From the NCBI RefSeq assembly GCF_000721705.1, contig NZ_JOJL01000010.1, positions 62,001 to 126,000 of the forward strand: 64,000 nucleotides of DNA, read 5' to 3'. The DNA is from Actinoplanes subtropicus. GTDB lineage: Bacteria; Actinomycetota; Actinomycetes; Mycobacteriales; Micromonosporaceae. This document shows positions 32,540 through 41,854 of this stretch, piece by piece; position 1 is the first letter of the stretch; each line of letters begins with the position of its first letter. Below the pieces are notes generated by a model. That model was not told the DNA's origin. It made no database searches and worked only from the letters and a program-made list of their open reading frames with translations. The position numbers were made by a program, and so were the translations under genes.

Positions 32540-32826
32540 ACGCCCGACGCTTGCCGAGGCAAACAAGATCCGCACGAGTTCGTGAGCGTTCGTCGCATTT
32601 GCACGGCTCGGCGACGCCCGTCGGATCGTCATCGGTCACATCGAGGCGAGCCAATAAGAGAACGGGTAGATCACCAGCGGTCACGACGGGGGCGTCGCGT
32701 CCCGATGGCCGATTGACTTGGGTTTCGGGAAGATATATCTGTTTCCCTGCGATGTCGTGCCCGGCGCGGGCAGCCCCGGCAGCACCGGGGCGAATGCACA
32801 ACGCTCGTGTCAGGAGGAAACCACGC
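32540..32826 (+). other. Intergenic leader before the LCP gene
   Basis: No gene is seen. A possible promoter, TTGACT (32713-32718) and TATATC (32734-32739, short 15-bp spacer), sits in an unusually AT-rich patch. A perfect CCCCGG / CCGGGG hairpin (32774-32790) lies in the presumed leader, then GGAGG before the LCP ATG. The 5' leader would be about 80 nt. Confidence 0.5.
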
Positions 32827-33996
32827 ATGCCGGGACAGACCGCCAGTTCGAACGGCAAGGTCCCCGCCCTGAAAGGCAAGAAACAGAAGGCGCCTTTCTG
32901 GGCTAAAGCGGTCACCGCGCTCGGCGCGTTCCTGGCCGTGCTGAGCGTCTCCGGCATCGTCGGCGTGAAGTACTTCCTCGGTCAGCTGACCGACAACATC
33001 CAGACCACCTCGAGCGTGCTGGACAACGAGAGCGGCGGGGGCGCCGGCAAGGAGACCGGCAAGCTGCCGGACGGCGCGATCAACCTGCTTATGCTCGGCC
33101 TGGACACCCGGGAGAGCTGGGGCAAGGAGGGCATCACCTCCCGCTCCGACACGATGATCATCCTGCACATCTCGAAGGCGCACGACCAGGCGTACATGAT
33201 CTCGATCCCCCGCGACGCGAAGGTGCAGATCCCGGCCGACAGCTCGCTGGGCACCAGGGCCACCACCGACAAGATCAATGGTGCGTACGCGCTGGGCTCG
33301 GAGAACAACCGCGGCTGGACCGGCGGCGCGAAGCTGGCCACCAAGACCGTGCACGAGGTGACCGGGATCAACTTCGACGGCGTCGTGGTCATCGACTTCG
33401 ACGGCTTCAAGGGCATCCTGGAGGCCATGGGCGGCGTCTACATGTGCGTCGACAAGGACGTCTGGTCGAGTCACTACGTCGTGGTCAACGGCAAGGTGCA
33501 GTACGCCGTGGGCGCCGACCCGACCTCCCCGCCGCGCAACGCGCTCTGGTTCCGCAAGGGCTGCCGCAACATGGCGGCCTGGGAGGCCCTGGAGTTCTCC
33601 CGGATCCGGCACTCGTCCAACGGCGACTACGACCGGCAGCGCCACCAGCAGCAGTTGCTGCGCGCGATGGCGAAGAAGGCCAGCAGCTCCGGCGTGCTGA
33701 CCAACCCGGCCAAGGTGGCGAACATCCTCAAGGCGGCCGGCAGTGCGCTCAAGATGGACACCCACGGCGTCGGCGTGCAGGACTTCATCTTCGGCATGAA
33801 GAGCCTGGCCGCCGCGGACCTCATTCCGATCAAGACCAACGACGGGACGTTCGCCCCGACGTCGGACCAGAGCGCCGAGACCCTCAACCCGGACACCATG
33901 GACCTGTTCAAGGCCACGGCCGCCGACAACCTGCGCGACTTCCTGGTCCGCCACCCGCAGATGCTGATCAGCGACGGGTCAACGGGGAGCCTTTGA
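32827..33996 (+). CDS. LytR-CpsA-Psr (LCP) family cell-wall ligase
   Basis: The protein has 389 residues from the ATG at 32827, with GGAGG upstream. A Lys-rich cytoplasmic N-terminus (~1-25) is followed by one membrane helix (~30-55), then an extracellular LCP domain (~85-330). Diagnostic segments are NLLMLGLDTR, RSDTMIILHI, MISIPRD (pyrophosphate/metal site) and the conserved EFSRIRHSSNGDYDRQRHQQ. LCP proteins transfer anionic polymers or arabinogalactan-like glycans from lipid carriers to peptidoglycan. Codon use matches its neighbours. A convergent DUF1501 gene overlaps its last codons (28 nt). Confidence 0.95.
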   Translation: MPGQTASSNGKVPALKGKKQKAPFWAKAVTALGAFLAVLSVSGIVGVKYFLGQLTDNIQTTSSVLDNESGGGAGKETGKLPDGAINLLMLGLDTRESWGKEGITSRSDTMIILHISKAHDQAYMISIPRDAKVQIPADSSLGTRATTDKINGAYALGSENNRGWTGGAKLATKTVHEVTGINFDGVVVIDFDGFKGILEAMGGVYMCVDKDVWSSHYVVVNGKVQYAVGADPTSPPRNALWFRKGCRNMAAWEALEFSRIRHSSNGDYDRQRHQQQLLRAMAKKASSSGVLTNPAKVANILKAAGSALKMDTHGVGVQDFIFGMKSLAAADLIPIKTNDGTFAPTSDQSAETLNPDTMDLFKATAADNLRDFLVRHPQMLISDGSTGSL

Positions 33997-35203
33997 GCCA
34001 TCCGGTCCAGCCGTTGAGGATCCGGGCCGGGTCGGTGCCGAGGACGTCGGCGAGCAGCGTGGCGTAGACGTCGCGGAAGTCGGTCGTGTACTTGAGGTCG
34101 CCCTGGTCCAGGTCGGTCAGGCCGGGCGGCTCGCCGTACATGCCGCCCCGGACGCCCTGGCCGAGCAGGAACATCGACGAGGCGGTGCCGTGGTCGGTAC
34201 CGTCGGAGGCGTTCGCGGCGACCCGGCGGCCGAACTCGGAGTAGACCGCGACCACCACGTTGCGGCCGGCCGCGCTGCGTGACATCCGGTCGGCGAACGC
34301 GGCGAGGGGCTTGTCCAGCTTGGTGAGCTGGGATTCCTGCGCGGTCTTCTCGTCGGCGTGCAGGTCGAAGCCGCCGAGCGAGACCGAGTAGACCCGGGTG
34401 GCCGCGCCCGCCTCGACGCACCTGGCGACCAGCGCCAGCTGCTGTTCGAGCGGCTGGGTGGCGCCGCCGGTGGCGGTGGCGGCCGGCTCGTCGTCCGGGT
34501 CGGTGCCGGTGGCCGCCACGTCGTGCATCAGGTCCTGGATCCGGGTCAGGTCGGCGAAGCAGGTGGCGGCGCGCTGCCGGGCGGCCGGCTCGGCCGGGTC
34601 GGGCCGCCCGAGCGCGGTCAACTGGGCCGTCGTCACGGTGGCCGGGAGCTTCACCTCGCCGCCGGGCACGGTCGCGCCCGCGCTGTGCGCGCCGGCCAGC
34701 AGCGGCGGCAGCACCGGCTCGAAGGAGACCGCGAGGCGCGGGTCGCCGCCGGCCGCGTCCAGCCAGCGGCCGAGCCAGCCGGTGGTCTCCGGGGCGTCGG
34801 GGCGGCCGGTCTGCCAGATGTCCATCGAGCGGAAGTGGCTGCGGTCGGGCTTCGGGTAGCCGACGCCGCGCACCACCGCGAGCTTGCCGTCCTGGTAGGC
34901 CCGGTGCAGGCCGGCCATGACCGGGTTCAGTCCGAAGTGGTCGTCCAGGTGCAGGACCTTCTCCGGGTCGTAGGCAAGGGCGGGACGAGCTTGGGCGTAC
35001 GCCGGATCCGCGTACGGGATGAGGGTGTTGAGCCCGTCGTTCCCGCCGTAGAGCGTCACGAGGACGAGGGTGCGCGCCGACGGATCGCGATCCCCGGCGG
35101 TGCCCAGGATGTCGGCGAGCGTGAAGGCGCCCCCGGCGAGCGCGAGCGCCCCCGCCGAGACGCCGCTCGCGACCAGGAACCGGCGGCGGGTGACGGTGTC
35201 CAT
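33968..35203 (-). CDS. DUF1501 domain protein, Tat-exported
   Basis: The protein has 411 residues from the ATG at 35203 with an AGGAGG site. A twin-arginine signal is present (TRRRFLVASGVSAGALALAG). The DUF1501 (sulfatase-like) core includes VLVTLYGGNDGLNTLIPYAD, HFRSMDIWQTG, VYSVSLGGFDLHADEK and YSEFGRRVAANASDGTDHG. It lies 10 nt after the DUF1800 gene; the two families almost always occur as a pair. They are thought to act together on an exported substrate, but the biochemistry is unknown. Its 3' end overlaps the LCP gene. Confidence 0.93.
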   Translation of the reverse strand: MDTVTRRRFLVASGVSAGALALAGGAFTLADILGTAGDRDPSARTLVLVTLYGGNDGLNTLIPYADPAYAQARPALAYDPEKVLHLDDHFGLNPVMAGLHRAYQDGKLAVVRGVGYPKPDRSHFRSMDIWQTGRPDAPETTGWLGRWLDAAGGDPRLAVSFEPVLPPLLAGAHSAGATVPGGEVKLPATVTTAQLTALGRPDPAEPAARQRAATCFADLTRIQDLMHDVAATGTDPDDEPAATATGGATQPLEQQLALVARCVEAGAATRVYSVSLGGFDLHADEKTAQESQLTKLDKPLAAFADRMSRSAAGRNVVVAVYSEFGRRVAANASDGTDHGTASSMFLLGQGVRGGMYGEPPGLTDLDQGDLKYTTDFRDVYATLLADVLGTDPARILNGWTGWLKGSPLTRR

Positions 35204-35213
35204 TCCTGCCTCC

Positions 35214-36443
35214 TCAGCAGACCGTGTACTCGGGCGTGGCCAAACCGATCGCCAGCAGTCGCCGCGGGTCCTTCGCGGCCTGCCTGAGCACCGCGGCGGT
35301 CCGGTCGGTCCAGGCGTCGACCACGAGCAGCCGGGCGAGCGCGTCCAGCCGGTCGGTCTCCGCCGCCTCGGACAGCTCCTGGGTCCGGGCGGTCGCGAGG
35401 GCGGCAAGGGCTTGCCCGGTACGCAGCCGGGCCTGCGCCGCGGCGGTGGTGAGCCAGGCCTCCCCCGCCGGCCAGCCGCCCACGCTCGGCGGCCGGAACG
35501 GGACCTGGCCGAGCGCGCGCAGCCCGGCGCGCACCGGCTTGCCCGCGTCGGCCGGGTCGACGCCGAGCTGGCGAACCGCGCCCACGACCCACTCGACCGG
35601 CTGCTTGACGAGTTGCCCGGCGGTCACCGGGAAGGCCGGGTCGAGGGCCATCGCCCGCAGCATCGCGGGCACGTCATTGCCGGCCGCGGTGAGCGCGGCG
35701 GGCGCCGGGTCGGTTCCGCCGTAGCGCAACCAGACCCGGGACGCCAGGAAGGGCACGTGCCGCGGGTGCCGGACGAGCAGGTCGGCGTAGCCGTCGACGT
35801 CGAGCGGGCCGGTCCGGCCCAGCAGCGTGACCGGCTCGGTGGCGTGCCGGTCCAGGACGAGACGGCTGGAGCCGGCCTGCCGGTCGACCTGCCAGCCGGT
35901 GAGCACCCGGGCGGCGGCCTTGACGTCGTCCTCGGTGTAGTTGCCGACGCCGAGGGTGAACAGCTCCATCGACTCGCGGGCCAGGTTCTCGTTCGGCGCC
36001 CTACGGGTGTTCTTCTGCCCGTCGAGCCAGACGATCAGCGCCGGGTCGCGCAGCATCGCCCGGACCAGCGGGCCGGTCGGGCCCGACCCGTACGTGCGGA
36101 AGGTTTTCTGCTGGGTGAGCATGAGGGCGGCCGAGCGCACCTTCTGCGCGCTGGTGGCCCAGTGGCCGTGCCAGAAGAAGGTCAGCTTCTCGGCGGCGGT
36201 CCCGCCGTGCGCGGCCATCCGCCCGATCCACCAGTCGACGGCGGCGGCGACCTCGTTCCGCGTCGCCTGCCGGTCGCCCTTGTCGACGGGCGGCAGCGAC
36301 GGGTACGCGATCGCACCGGGCGGGGCGAGCACCCGCTCCACGGTGGCCGGCAGCCCGTCCCGCACCGCGGCGTCCACCTCGGCCGCCGTCGGCCCGAACG
36401 TCAGCCGGCGCAGAACGTGCGCCACGTCGCGTCGGTCGGTCAT
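35214..36443 (-). CDS. DUF1800 domain protein
   Basis: The protein has 409 residues from the ATG at 36443; an ATG at 36452 adds three residues. It begins with the family opening AHVLRRLTFGPTAAEVDAAV and contains FFWHGHWATSAQKV, NENLARESMELFTLGVGNYTEDDVKAAARVLTGW (seen at about 150-185), RHPRHVPFLASRVWLRYG and PFRPPSVGGWPAGEAWL. No classical signal peptide is evident. It is first in the DUF1800-DUF1501 operon. The function is unknown. Confidence 0.93.
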   Translation of the reverse strand: MTDRRDVAHVLRRLTFGPTAAEVDAAVRDGLPATVERVLAPPGAIAYPSLPPVDKGDRQATRNEVAAAVDWWIGRMAAHGGTAAEKLTFFWHGHWATSAQKVRSAALMLTQQKTFRTYGSGPTGPLVRAMLRDPALIVWLDGQKNTRRAPNENLARESMELFTLGVGNYTEDDVKAAARVLTGWQVDRQAGSSRLVLDRHATEPVTLLGRTGPLDVDGYADLLVRHPRHVPFLASRVWLRYGGTDPAPAALTAAGNDVPAMLRAMALDPAFPVTAGQLVKQPVEWVVGAVRQLGVDPADAGKPVRAGLRALGQVPFRPPSVGGWPAGEAWLTTAAAQARLRTGQALAALATARTQELSEAAETDRLDALARLLVVDAWTDRTAAVLRQAAKDPRRLLAIGLATPEYTVC

Positions 36444-36569
36444 GGCGGCCACGCTAGGCCCGCTCGGTAAGCGTCAGGTAAGGGCGCGGTCAGCTTCCGG
36501 CAACCCCACGACCCGGTCCAGATCGGCTACCAATGACGGGAAGATGCCGCGAAGGGACAACCAGCCGCC

Positions 36570-37367
36570 ATGACCGACACCAACCGGGAAATGCTGCGTA
36601 CCACGTTCGGCCAGGACGCCGAACTCTACGACCGGTGCCGTCCCGGCTATCCACCCCAGCTGTTCACCGACCTCGCCACGCTCGCCGGTCTCGGCCCCCA
36701 CGCCCGGGTACTGGAGATCGGCTGCGGCACCGGCCAAGCGACCCTGCCCCTGGCGCAACGGGGCTGCACGGTGGTCGCGATGGACCTCAGCCCCGACATG
36801 GCCGCGGTCGCTCGACGCAATCTCGCACCGTTCCCGAACGTCACCGTCGTCGCGGTGGCGTTCGAGGATTGGCAGCCGCCGGACGGGACCTTCGACGCGG
36901 TTCTCTCCGCTACCGCGTTCCACTGGCTCGACCCCGGCGTGCGCATGAGCAAGGCAGCTGACCTGCTGCGTCCCGGCGGAGCCCTCGGCATCGTCTCGAC
37001 CCACCACATCGCCGGCGGGACGACCGCCTTCTTCGCCGACGCGCAACGATGCTACGAACGTTTCGACCCCACGACACCGCCCGGTCTGCGCCTGACCACC
37101 GATGACGAGACCGCCGAGGAGGCAGCGGAGTTCGATCGATCGGCACGTTTCGGGCCGGTCGAGTTCCGGCGCTACGAGTGGCAACAGACCTACCGGTCCC
37201 GCGAGTACCTGGACCTGCTCATGACCTACTCCGGCCATCGGGCCATGGCGACGCGGGCACGCGACGGCCTGTTCGCGTGCATCACTCACCTGATCGACGA
37301 CGTCTATGACGGGGAAGTCACGAAGCAGTACCGGACCAGGCTCGCGATCGCGCGCAAGACACCGTGA
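36570..37367 (+). CDS. Class I SAM-dependent methyltransferase
   Basis: The protein has 265 residues. Motif I VLEIGCGTGQATLPLA (~46), motif II VVAMDLSPDMAAVARRN (~68) and FDAVLSATAFHWLDP (~108) show an intact Rossmann methyltransferase of the Methyltransf_11/25 type. The C-terminal half (YEWQQTYRSREYLDLLMTYS) resembles small-molecule methyltransferases. The substrate is unknown. It is divergent from the DUF1800 gene, with ~125 bp between starts. Confidence 0.92.
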   Translation: MTDTNREMLRTTFGQDAELYDRCRPGYPPQLFTDLATLAGLGPHARVLEIGCGTGQATLPLAQRGCTVVAMDLSPDMAAVARRNLAPFPNVTVVAVAFEDWQPPDGTFDAVLSATAFHWLDPGVRMSKAADLLRPGGALGIVSTHHIAGGTTAFFADAQRCYERFDPTTPPGLRLTTDDETAEEAAEFDRSARFGPVEFRRYEWQQTYRSREYLDLLMTYSGHRAMATRARDGLFACITHLIDDVYDGEVTKQYRTRLAIARKTP

Positions 37368-37621
37368 CCCGGCTCGGCGCCACGAGCCCGAGAGCCGCGA
37401 TCCGGGCCGGCGTGGTCGCGCTGGTGGCGGTCGTCGTGGTGGTCCCGCGCGGGAATCACCGGCGCGGCGGTTTTGACCACCGATCTCAGCCCGGCGGTCG
37501 CGGCAAAGGCCGGAGTTGCACCTGGCTCGCGAGGCGCACCGGGTGCGACCACGGCTGCGGTTGGGGCGGCCCATCCCGTACGGGCAAAGGTTGGAATTTG
37601 ACCGCACATTGCTGTAGCCCG

Positions 37622-37650
37622 TTGCCATAGTGTGCGTCGCACAGTATCGT
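37622..37650 (+). promoter_or_regulatory. Promoter with embedded PadR operator
   Basis: TTGCCA (37622-37627), 17 bp, TATCGT (37645-37650) forms a good promoter. A palindrome, TGTGCG-T-CGCACA extended by ATA/TAT on each side (37627-37647), fills the spacer. The -10 ends 7 nt before the padR ATG, so the transcript is probably leaderless. Repressor binding would directly occlude polymerase. Confidence 0.75.
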
Positions 37651-37657
37651 CTCTCTC

Positions 37658-38005
37658 ATGACAATGGAGGCGACACTCCCGGGGCACCTGCAGGAGTTGC
37701 GGCGCGGCACGGTCGTCGTCGCGAGCCTGATGGTGCTGCGCGAGCCCGGCTACGGCTATTCGCTGCTCGAGACGCTGAGCGCGGCCGGCTTCGAGGTGGA
37801 GGCCAACACGCTCTATCCGCTGCTGCGCCGGCTCGAGGCGCAGGGGCTGCTGACCAGCGAGTGGAACACGGACGAGGCGCGGCCGCGGAAGTTCTACCGC
37901 ACCACCGAGGCGGGCAACGCGGTCACCGACGTCCTGGTCACCGAGTGGGCCCGGCTGAACAAGGCGATCACCGATCTGGACACGACCACGGGGAGCAGGA
38001 AATGA
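37658..38005 (+). CDS. PadR family transcriptional regulator
   Basis: The protein has 115 residues. The winged helix is typical of PadR: LRRGTVVVASLMVLREPGYG, YSLLETLSAAGFEVEANTLY and LLRRLEAQGLLTSEW. The stop overlaps the next start (ATGA). The palindrome inside its own promoter strongly suggests autoregulation. PadR repressors paired with a permease-prefix membrane protein often act as small envelope or drug-sensing modules. Confidence 0.94.
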   Translation: MTMEATLPGHLQELRRGTVVVASLMVLREPGYGYSLLETLSAAGFEVEANTLYPLLRRLEAQGLLTSEWNTDEARPRKFYRTTEAGNAVTDVLVTEWARLNKAITDLDTTTGSRK

Positions 38006-38940
38006 CCAGTCTCGTCGACCGATACGTCCACACCGCGCTGCGCCGCGTCCCGGAGCAGCAGCGCGCCGACATCGACCGGGAACTGCGAGCGTCCATAGCG
38101 GACGCGGTCGACGCCCGGGTCGACGCCGGTGAGGACCGCGACGCCGCGGTCACCGCCACGCTGACCGAGCTGGGCGATCCCGACAAGCTCGCGGACGGCT
38201 ACGCCGGGCGCTCGGGTTACCTGATCGGGCCGGAGCTGTACGCGCCGTGGCGGCGGCTGGTCACCACACTGCTGACCGTCGTGCTCCCGATCGTCGTGGT
38301 CGCGCTGGTCATCCTCGACGTGGTGGACGACAGTTCGATCGGCGATGTGATCGGAACGGCCGTGTCGAGCACGCTGAATATCGGCGTGAACATGGTGTTC
38401 TGGACGACGCTCGTCTTCGTGATCGTCGAGCGCACCGGCACGGTCAAGGACAAGCTGAAGGTCAGTTGGTCGCTCGACGACCTGCCCAGGTACGAGCCGA
38501 GCCGGGTGCCGATCGCGCAACTGGCGGCCGGTCTGGTCTGGCCGGCCCTGCTGATCGCGGCGCTGCTCTGGCAGCAGTTCGGGATCGGCGAAACACCGGT
38601 GCTCAACCCGGCGAACTGGTCGTTCTGGTGGCCGTGTCTCATCGTGCTGCTGGCGCTCCAGGGCGCGTACCAGGTTTGGGTGTGGCGGCGGGCGGCCTGG
38701 GACCGCACGGTCACCGCGGTGAACACCGTGCTGGAGCTGGCCTTCGCGGTCCCGCTGATCTGGCTGCTCAATTCCGATCGGTTCTTCAACCCGGCGTTCC
38801 ACAGCTTCGCGAAGGTGGGCTCGGAGTCCGATGTGGAGCATTGGCTGACCCTGCTGATCACCGTGGTCGTCCTGGTCGGCACGGCCAAGGACATCTATGA
38901 CACGGCCCGGCGCGGCGAGCGCGCCCGGCGCGGCCTTTAG
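38002..38940 (+). CDS. Permease-prefix domain membrane protein
   Basis: The protein has 312 residues. The N-terminal ~75 residues (LVDRYVHTALRRVPEQQRAD, ATLTELGDPDKLADGYAGR) match the HAAS/permease prefix domain. Six or so hydrophobic segments follow between ~90 and 300. Translation is coupled to padR by an ATGA overlap. In such pairs the prefix-domain protein is thought to signal with, or be controlled by, the PadR. The end overlaps the convergent acyl-CoA dehydrogenase by 4 nt. Confidence 0.87.
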   Translation: MTSLVDRYVHTALRRVPEQQRADIDRELRASIADAVDARVDAGEDRDAAVTATLTELGDPDKLADGYAGRSGYLIGPELYAPWRRLVTTLLTVVLPIVVVALVILDVVDDSSIGDVIGTAVSSTLNIGVNMVFWTTLVFVIVERTGTVKDKLKVSWSLDDLPRYEPSRVPIAQLAAGLVWPALLIAALLWQQFGIGETPVLNPANWSFWWPCLIVLLALQGAYQVWVWRRAAWDRTVTAVNTVLELAFAVPLIWLLNSDRFFNPAFHSFAKVGSESDVEHWLTLLITVVVLVGTAKDIYDTARRGERARRGL

Positions 38941-40082
38941 GCGGGCAGCCCGTCCAGGCGGGCGAGCACCTGCAGCATCACCTCGTCGGCGCCGGCGCCG
39001 ATGGACGTGAGACGGACGTCCCGGAGCATCCGGGACGTCCACGTCTCCTCCAGGTAGCCGGCGCCGCCATGGAACTGCAGGCACCAGTCGGCGACCTCGC
39101 GGATCAGCCGGCCGGCCTTGAGCTTGGCGACCGTGGCCATCCGGGTGATGTCCTCGCCGGCCATCAGCGCCTCGCAGGTCTGCAGGTTGTGGCTGCGCAA
39201 CAGGTCGACCTCGGCCTGCAGCTCGGTCAGCTTGAACGCCACGTACTGCCGGTCGGCGAGCGGCCGGCCGAAGACGCTTCGCTCCTTGACGAAGGCCCGG
39301 GTGCGATCCAGGGCGTACTGGCACTGACCCACCGTCGTGTACGCCGCGAACATGCGCTCGGTGACGAACTGGCGCATCTGCTGCTGGAAGCCGCGGCCGG
39401 CCTCGCCGATCGTATACGCGACCGGCACCCGCACCCCGTCGAGCACCAGCTCGGCGGTGTCCGAGCAGCGGTTGCCGAGCTTGTCGAAGGTGCGCGCCAC
39501 CGAGAAGCCGGGCCGTTCGGTCGGCACGACGATCTGCGACATGCCACGGTAGCCTCCCTCGTCGGAGGTGCGGGCGAGCAGGCACAGCCAGTCGGCCTGG
39601 GCGCCGTTGGTGATGAACACCTTCCGCCCGGTGATCACCCAGTCGTCGCCGTCCCGCACCGCCCGGGTGCGCAGCCGGGACACGTCGGAGCCGGTGTCCG
39701 GCTCGGTGACGGCGATCGCAGTGACCGCGGCGCCGGCGATGGCGGGCCGCAGGAACGACTCCTTGAGCTCGGCCGACCCGAACTCGTGCAGCGACGGGGT
39801 GGCCATCATCGCCTGGACGCCGAGGGCCATGCCGACGCCGCCGGCGTGCATCCGCCCGTACTCCTCCGCGGCGACCAGCTGGAAGCTGTGGTCAGCGCCC
39901 TCGCCGCCCCACTCCGGGCCGTACTCGAGGCCGAGCAGGCCAAGCGCGGCGGCCTTGGGGAACAGGTCGTGCAGCGGCACGCGACCGGCCGCCTCCCACC
40001 CGTCGACGTGCGGGTTGACCTCGGTGTCGACGAATCTCCGGACGCTCTCCCGGAAGGCGTGGTGGTCCTCGTTGAGCCGCAT
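38937..40082 (-). CDS. Acyl-CoA dehydrogenase
   Basis: The protein has 381 residues from the ATG at 40082; an upstream start at 40118 would run into the palindromic operator. Family motifs: AITVTEPDTGSDVSRLRTRA as VTAIAVTEPDTGSDV (~120), WVITGRKVFITNGAQADWL (~148), and the C-terminal LQFHGGAGYLEETW (~345) with the catalytic-region Glu just after. FAD flavoprotein; it oxidises an acyl-CoA to 2-enoyl-CoA, passing electrons to ETF. It is divergent from the AtuA-carboxylase operon across a shared 26-bp palindrome, so it is very likely co-regulated with it. Its substrate is probably a branched acyl-CoA. Confidence 0.94.
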   Translation of the reverse strand: MRLNEDHHAFRESVRRFVDTEVNPHVDGWEAAGRVPLHDLFPKAAALGLLGLEYGPEWGGEGADHSFQLVAAEEYGRMHAGGVGMALGVQAMMATPSLHEFGSAELKESFLRPAIAGAAVTAIAVTEPDTGSDVSRLRTRAVRDGDDWVITGRKVFITNGAQADWLCLLARTSDEGGYRGMSQIVVPTERPGFSVARTFDKLGNRCSDTAELVLDGVRVPVAYTIGEAGRGFQQQMRQFVTERMFAAYTTVGQCQYALDRTRAFVKERSVFGRPLADRQYVAFKLTELQAEVDLLRSHNLQTCEALMAGEDITRMATVAKLKAGRLIREVADWCLQFHGGAGYLEETWTSRMLRDVRLTSIGAGADEVMLQVLARLDGLPA

Positions 40083-40110
40083 TACCGCACGGTAGCTTTC
40101 CGGGTGGCGA

Positions 40111-40136
40111 AAAAACAAGCACGCTTGCTTGTTTTT
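40111..40136. promoter_or_regulatory. 26-bp palindromic operator of the acyl-CoA cluster
   Basis: AAAAACAAGCA and TGCTTGTTTTT are perfect 11-bp arms around CGCT, placed between the divergent acyl-CoA dehydrogenase (ATG 29 bp away) and AtuA-like (GTG 24 bp away) genes. The pattern fits a TetR-type operator of fatty-acid catabolism. The TetR gene at 45384 ends the right-hand operon and is the natural candidate regulator. Confidence 0.8.
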
Positions 40137-40159
40137 GCCGGCTGTGCGAGCCTCGGCGG

Positions 40160-41854
40160 GTGATCCGCATCGGCAACTGCTCCGGGTTCTACGGGGACCG
40201 GCTCTCCGCGATGCGGGAGATGCTGGAGGGCGGCGACCTCGACGTGCTCACCGGCGACTACCTCGCCGAGCTGACCATGCTCATTCTGTCGCGGGACCGG
40301 AAGTCGGACGACGCTTTGGGATATGTCCCGACGTTCCTCGCCCAGCTGCGGGACTGCCTGCGGCTGGCGCTGGACCGGCGCGTCCGGATCGTGACCGATG
40401 CCGGTGGCGTCAACCCGGCCGCGCTGGTCGCCGCGATCCGCCAGATCGCCGCCGACCAGGGCCTCTCCCCCACCGTCGCGCTCGTCCGGGGCGACGAGCT
40501 CGGCCCCGGCGATCATGCCTACCTGGGCGCCTTCGGCATCGCCCGGGCCATGGCGGCCGACATCGTGGTCACCGGCCGCGTCACCGACGCCTCGCTGGTG
40601 ATCGGGCCGGCGATCGCCCGCTACGGCTGGGACCGGTCGGCTTACGATCAGCTCGCCGGGGCGACCGTGGCCGGGCACGTCCTCGAGTGCGGCACCCAGG
40701 CAACCGGCGGCAATTACCCGTTTTTTACTGAAATAAGCGATATGTCGGTTCTGGGATTTCCGATCGCGGAGATCGCGTCGGACGGGTCCAGCGTGATCAC
40801 CAAGCATCCCGGGACCGGCGGCGCGGTCACCGTCGGGACGGTGACCGCCCAGCTCATGTACGAGATCCAGGACGCTCGCTACGCCGGGCCGGACGTGACC
40901 ACCCGGCTCGACTCGATCTCGCTGCGGCAGGACGGGACGGATCGGGTTTCGATCTCGGGCGTACGCGGCGAGCCGCCCCCGCCGGACCTCAAGGTCTCCC
41001 GGACGCGGGTCGGCGGGTATCGCAACGAGATGACCCTGGTGCTGACCGGGCTGGACATCGAGGCGAAAGCGGCGCTGTTCCGGCGGCAGTTCGAGGCGGG
41101 GCTCACGACCCGGCCGGCCGAGCTGACCTGGTCGCTCGCGCGCCTCGACCGGCCGGACGCGCCGAGTCAGCAGGAGGCGTCGGCGCTGCTCACCGTCGTC
41201 GGACGGGACGCGTCGCGGGGCGTGGTGGATCGGGCGTTCAGCAACACGGCCGTCCAGCTGGCGCTCGGCTCGTATCCGGGGTTCTTCGCGACGACGCCGC
41301 CCGGGCCGGCCCATCCCTACGGCGTCTTCACCGCCGGATACGTCCCGCAGGGGGACCTGGCGCACGAGGTGGTGCTCGACGACGGGACGGTCTCGCCCGT
41401 CTCGCCGCCGCCGGTTTTTCAGGATCTTCCGGGCGGGCCACGGACCGCCCCCACCCTGTCCTGGGCGGGGCCAAGTAAAGCAGCCCGGTCCGACAATTCC
41501 GCGCCGTCGTCCAAACGCCGCCTCCCCCTGGGGACGATCGCCGGCGCGCGCTCCGGCGACAAGGGCGGCGACGCGAACATCGGCATCTGGGTGCGCCGCC
41601 CCGACGCGTACCCCTGGCTCTCGAATTTGATCTCCGAGGACACCCTGCGCGAGCTTCTCCCGGAAACCGCCGGTATGCCGCTCCACATCACCCCCCTGCC
41701 CAACCTCCTCGCCGTCAACGTCGTGATCGAGGGCCTCCTCGGCGAGGGCGTCGCCTACCACGCCCGCTTCGACCCGCAGGCCAAGGGTCTGGCCGAGTGG
41801 CTGCGCTCGCGCCACGTCGACATCCCGCTGTCCCTCCTGGAGGAACCCACGTGA
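40160..41854 (+). CDS. AtuA-like DUF1446 protein with C-terminal ferredoxin-fold domain
   Basis: The protein has 564 residues from a GTG. The DUF1446/AtuA core (~1-440) is marked by IRIGNCSGFYGDRLSAM, DYLAELTMLILSRDR, IVTDAGGVNPAALVAAI, GRVTDASLVIGPAI and ECGTQATGGNYPFFTEI. The C-terminal ~100 residues (GTIAGARSGDKGGDANIGIW) are the AtuA-associated ferredoxin-like domain, here fused as in many homologues. AtuA belongs to acyclic-terpene/isoprenoid acyl-CoA degradation in Pseudomonas; its exact reaction is unproven. The stop overlaps the carboxyltransferase start (GTGA), so the genes are one operon. Confidence 0.92.
   Translation: MIRIGNCSGFYGDRLSAMREMLEGGDLDVLTGDYLAELTMLILSRDRKSDDALGYVPTFLAQLRDCLRLALDRRVRIVTDAGGVNPAALVAAIRQIAADQGLSPTVALVRGDELGPGDHAYLGAFGIARAMAADIVVTGRVTDASLVIGPAIARYGWDRSAYDQLAGATVAGHVLECGTQATGGNYPFFTEISDMSVLGFPIAEIASDGSSVITKHPGTGGAVTVGTVTAQLMYEIQDARYAGPDVTTRLDSISLRQDGTDRVSISGVRGEPPPPDLKVSRTRVGGYRNEMTLVLTGLDIEAKAALFRRQFEAGLTTRPAELTWSLARLDRPDAPSQQEASALLTVVGRDASRGVVDRAFSNTAVQLALGSYPGFFATTPPGPAHPYGVFTAGYVPQGDLAHEVVLDDGTVSPVSPPPVFQDLPGGPRTAPTLSWAGPSKAARSDNSAPSSKRRLPLGTIAGARSGDKGGDANIGIWVRRPDAYPWLSNLISEDTLRELLPETAGMPLHITPLPNLLAVNVVIEGLLGEGVAYHARFDPQAKGLAEWLRSRHVDIPLSLLEEPT

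Noticed and set aside
37364..37630. 88-residue open frame with a short hydrophobic start
   Set aside because: It starts at a GTG just before the methyltransferase stop, has an implausible Gly/Arg/Cys tail and runs into the padR promoter.
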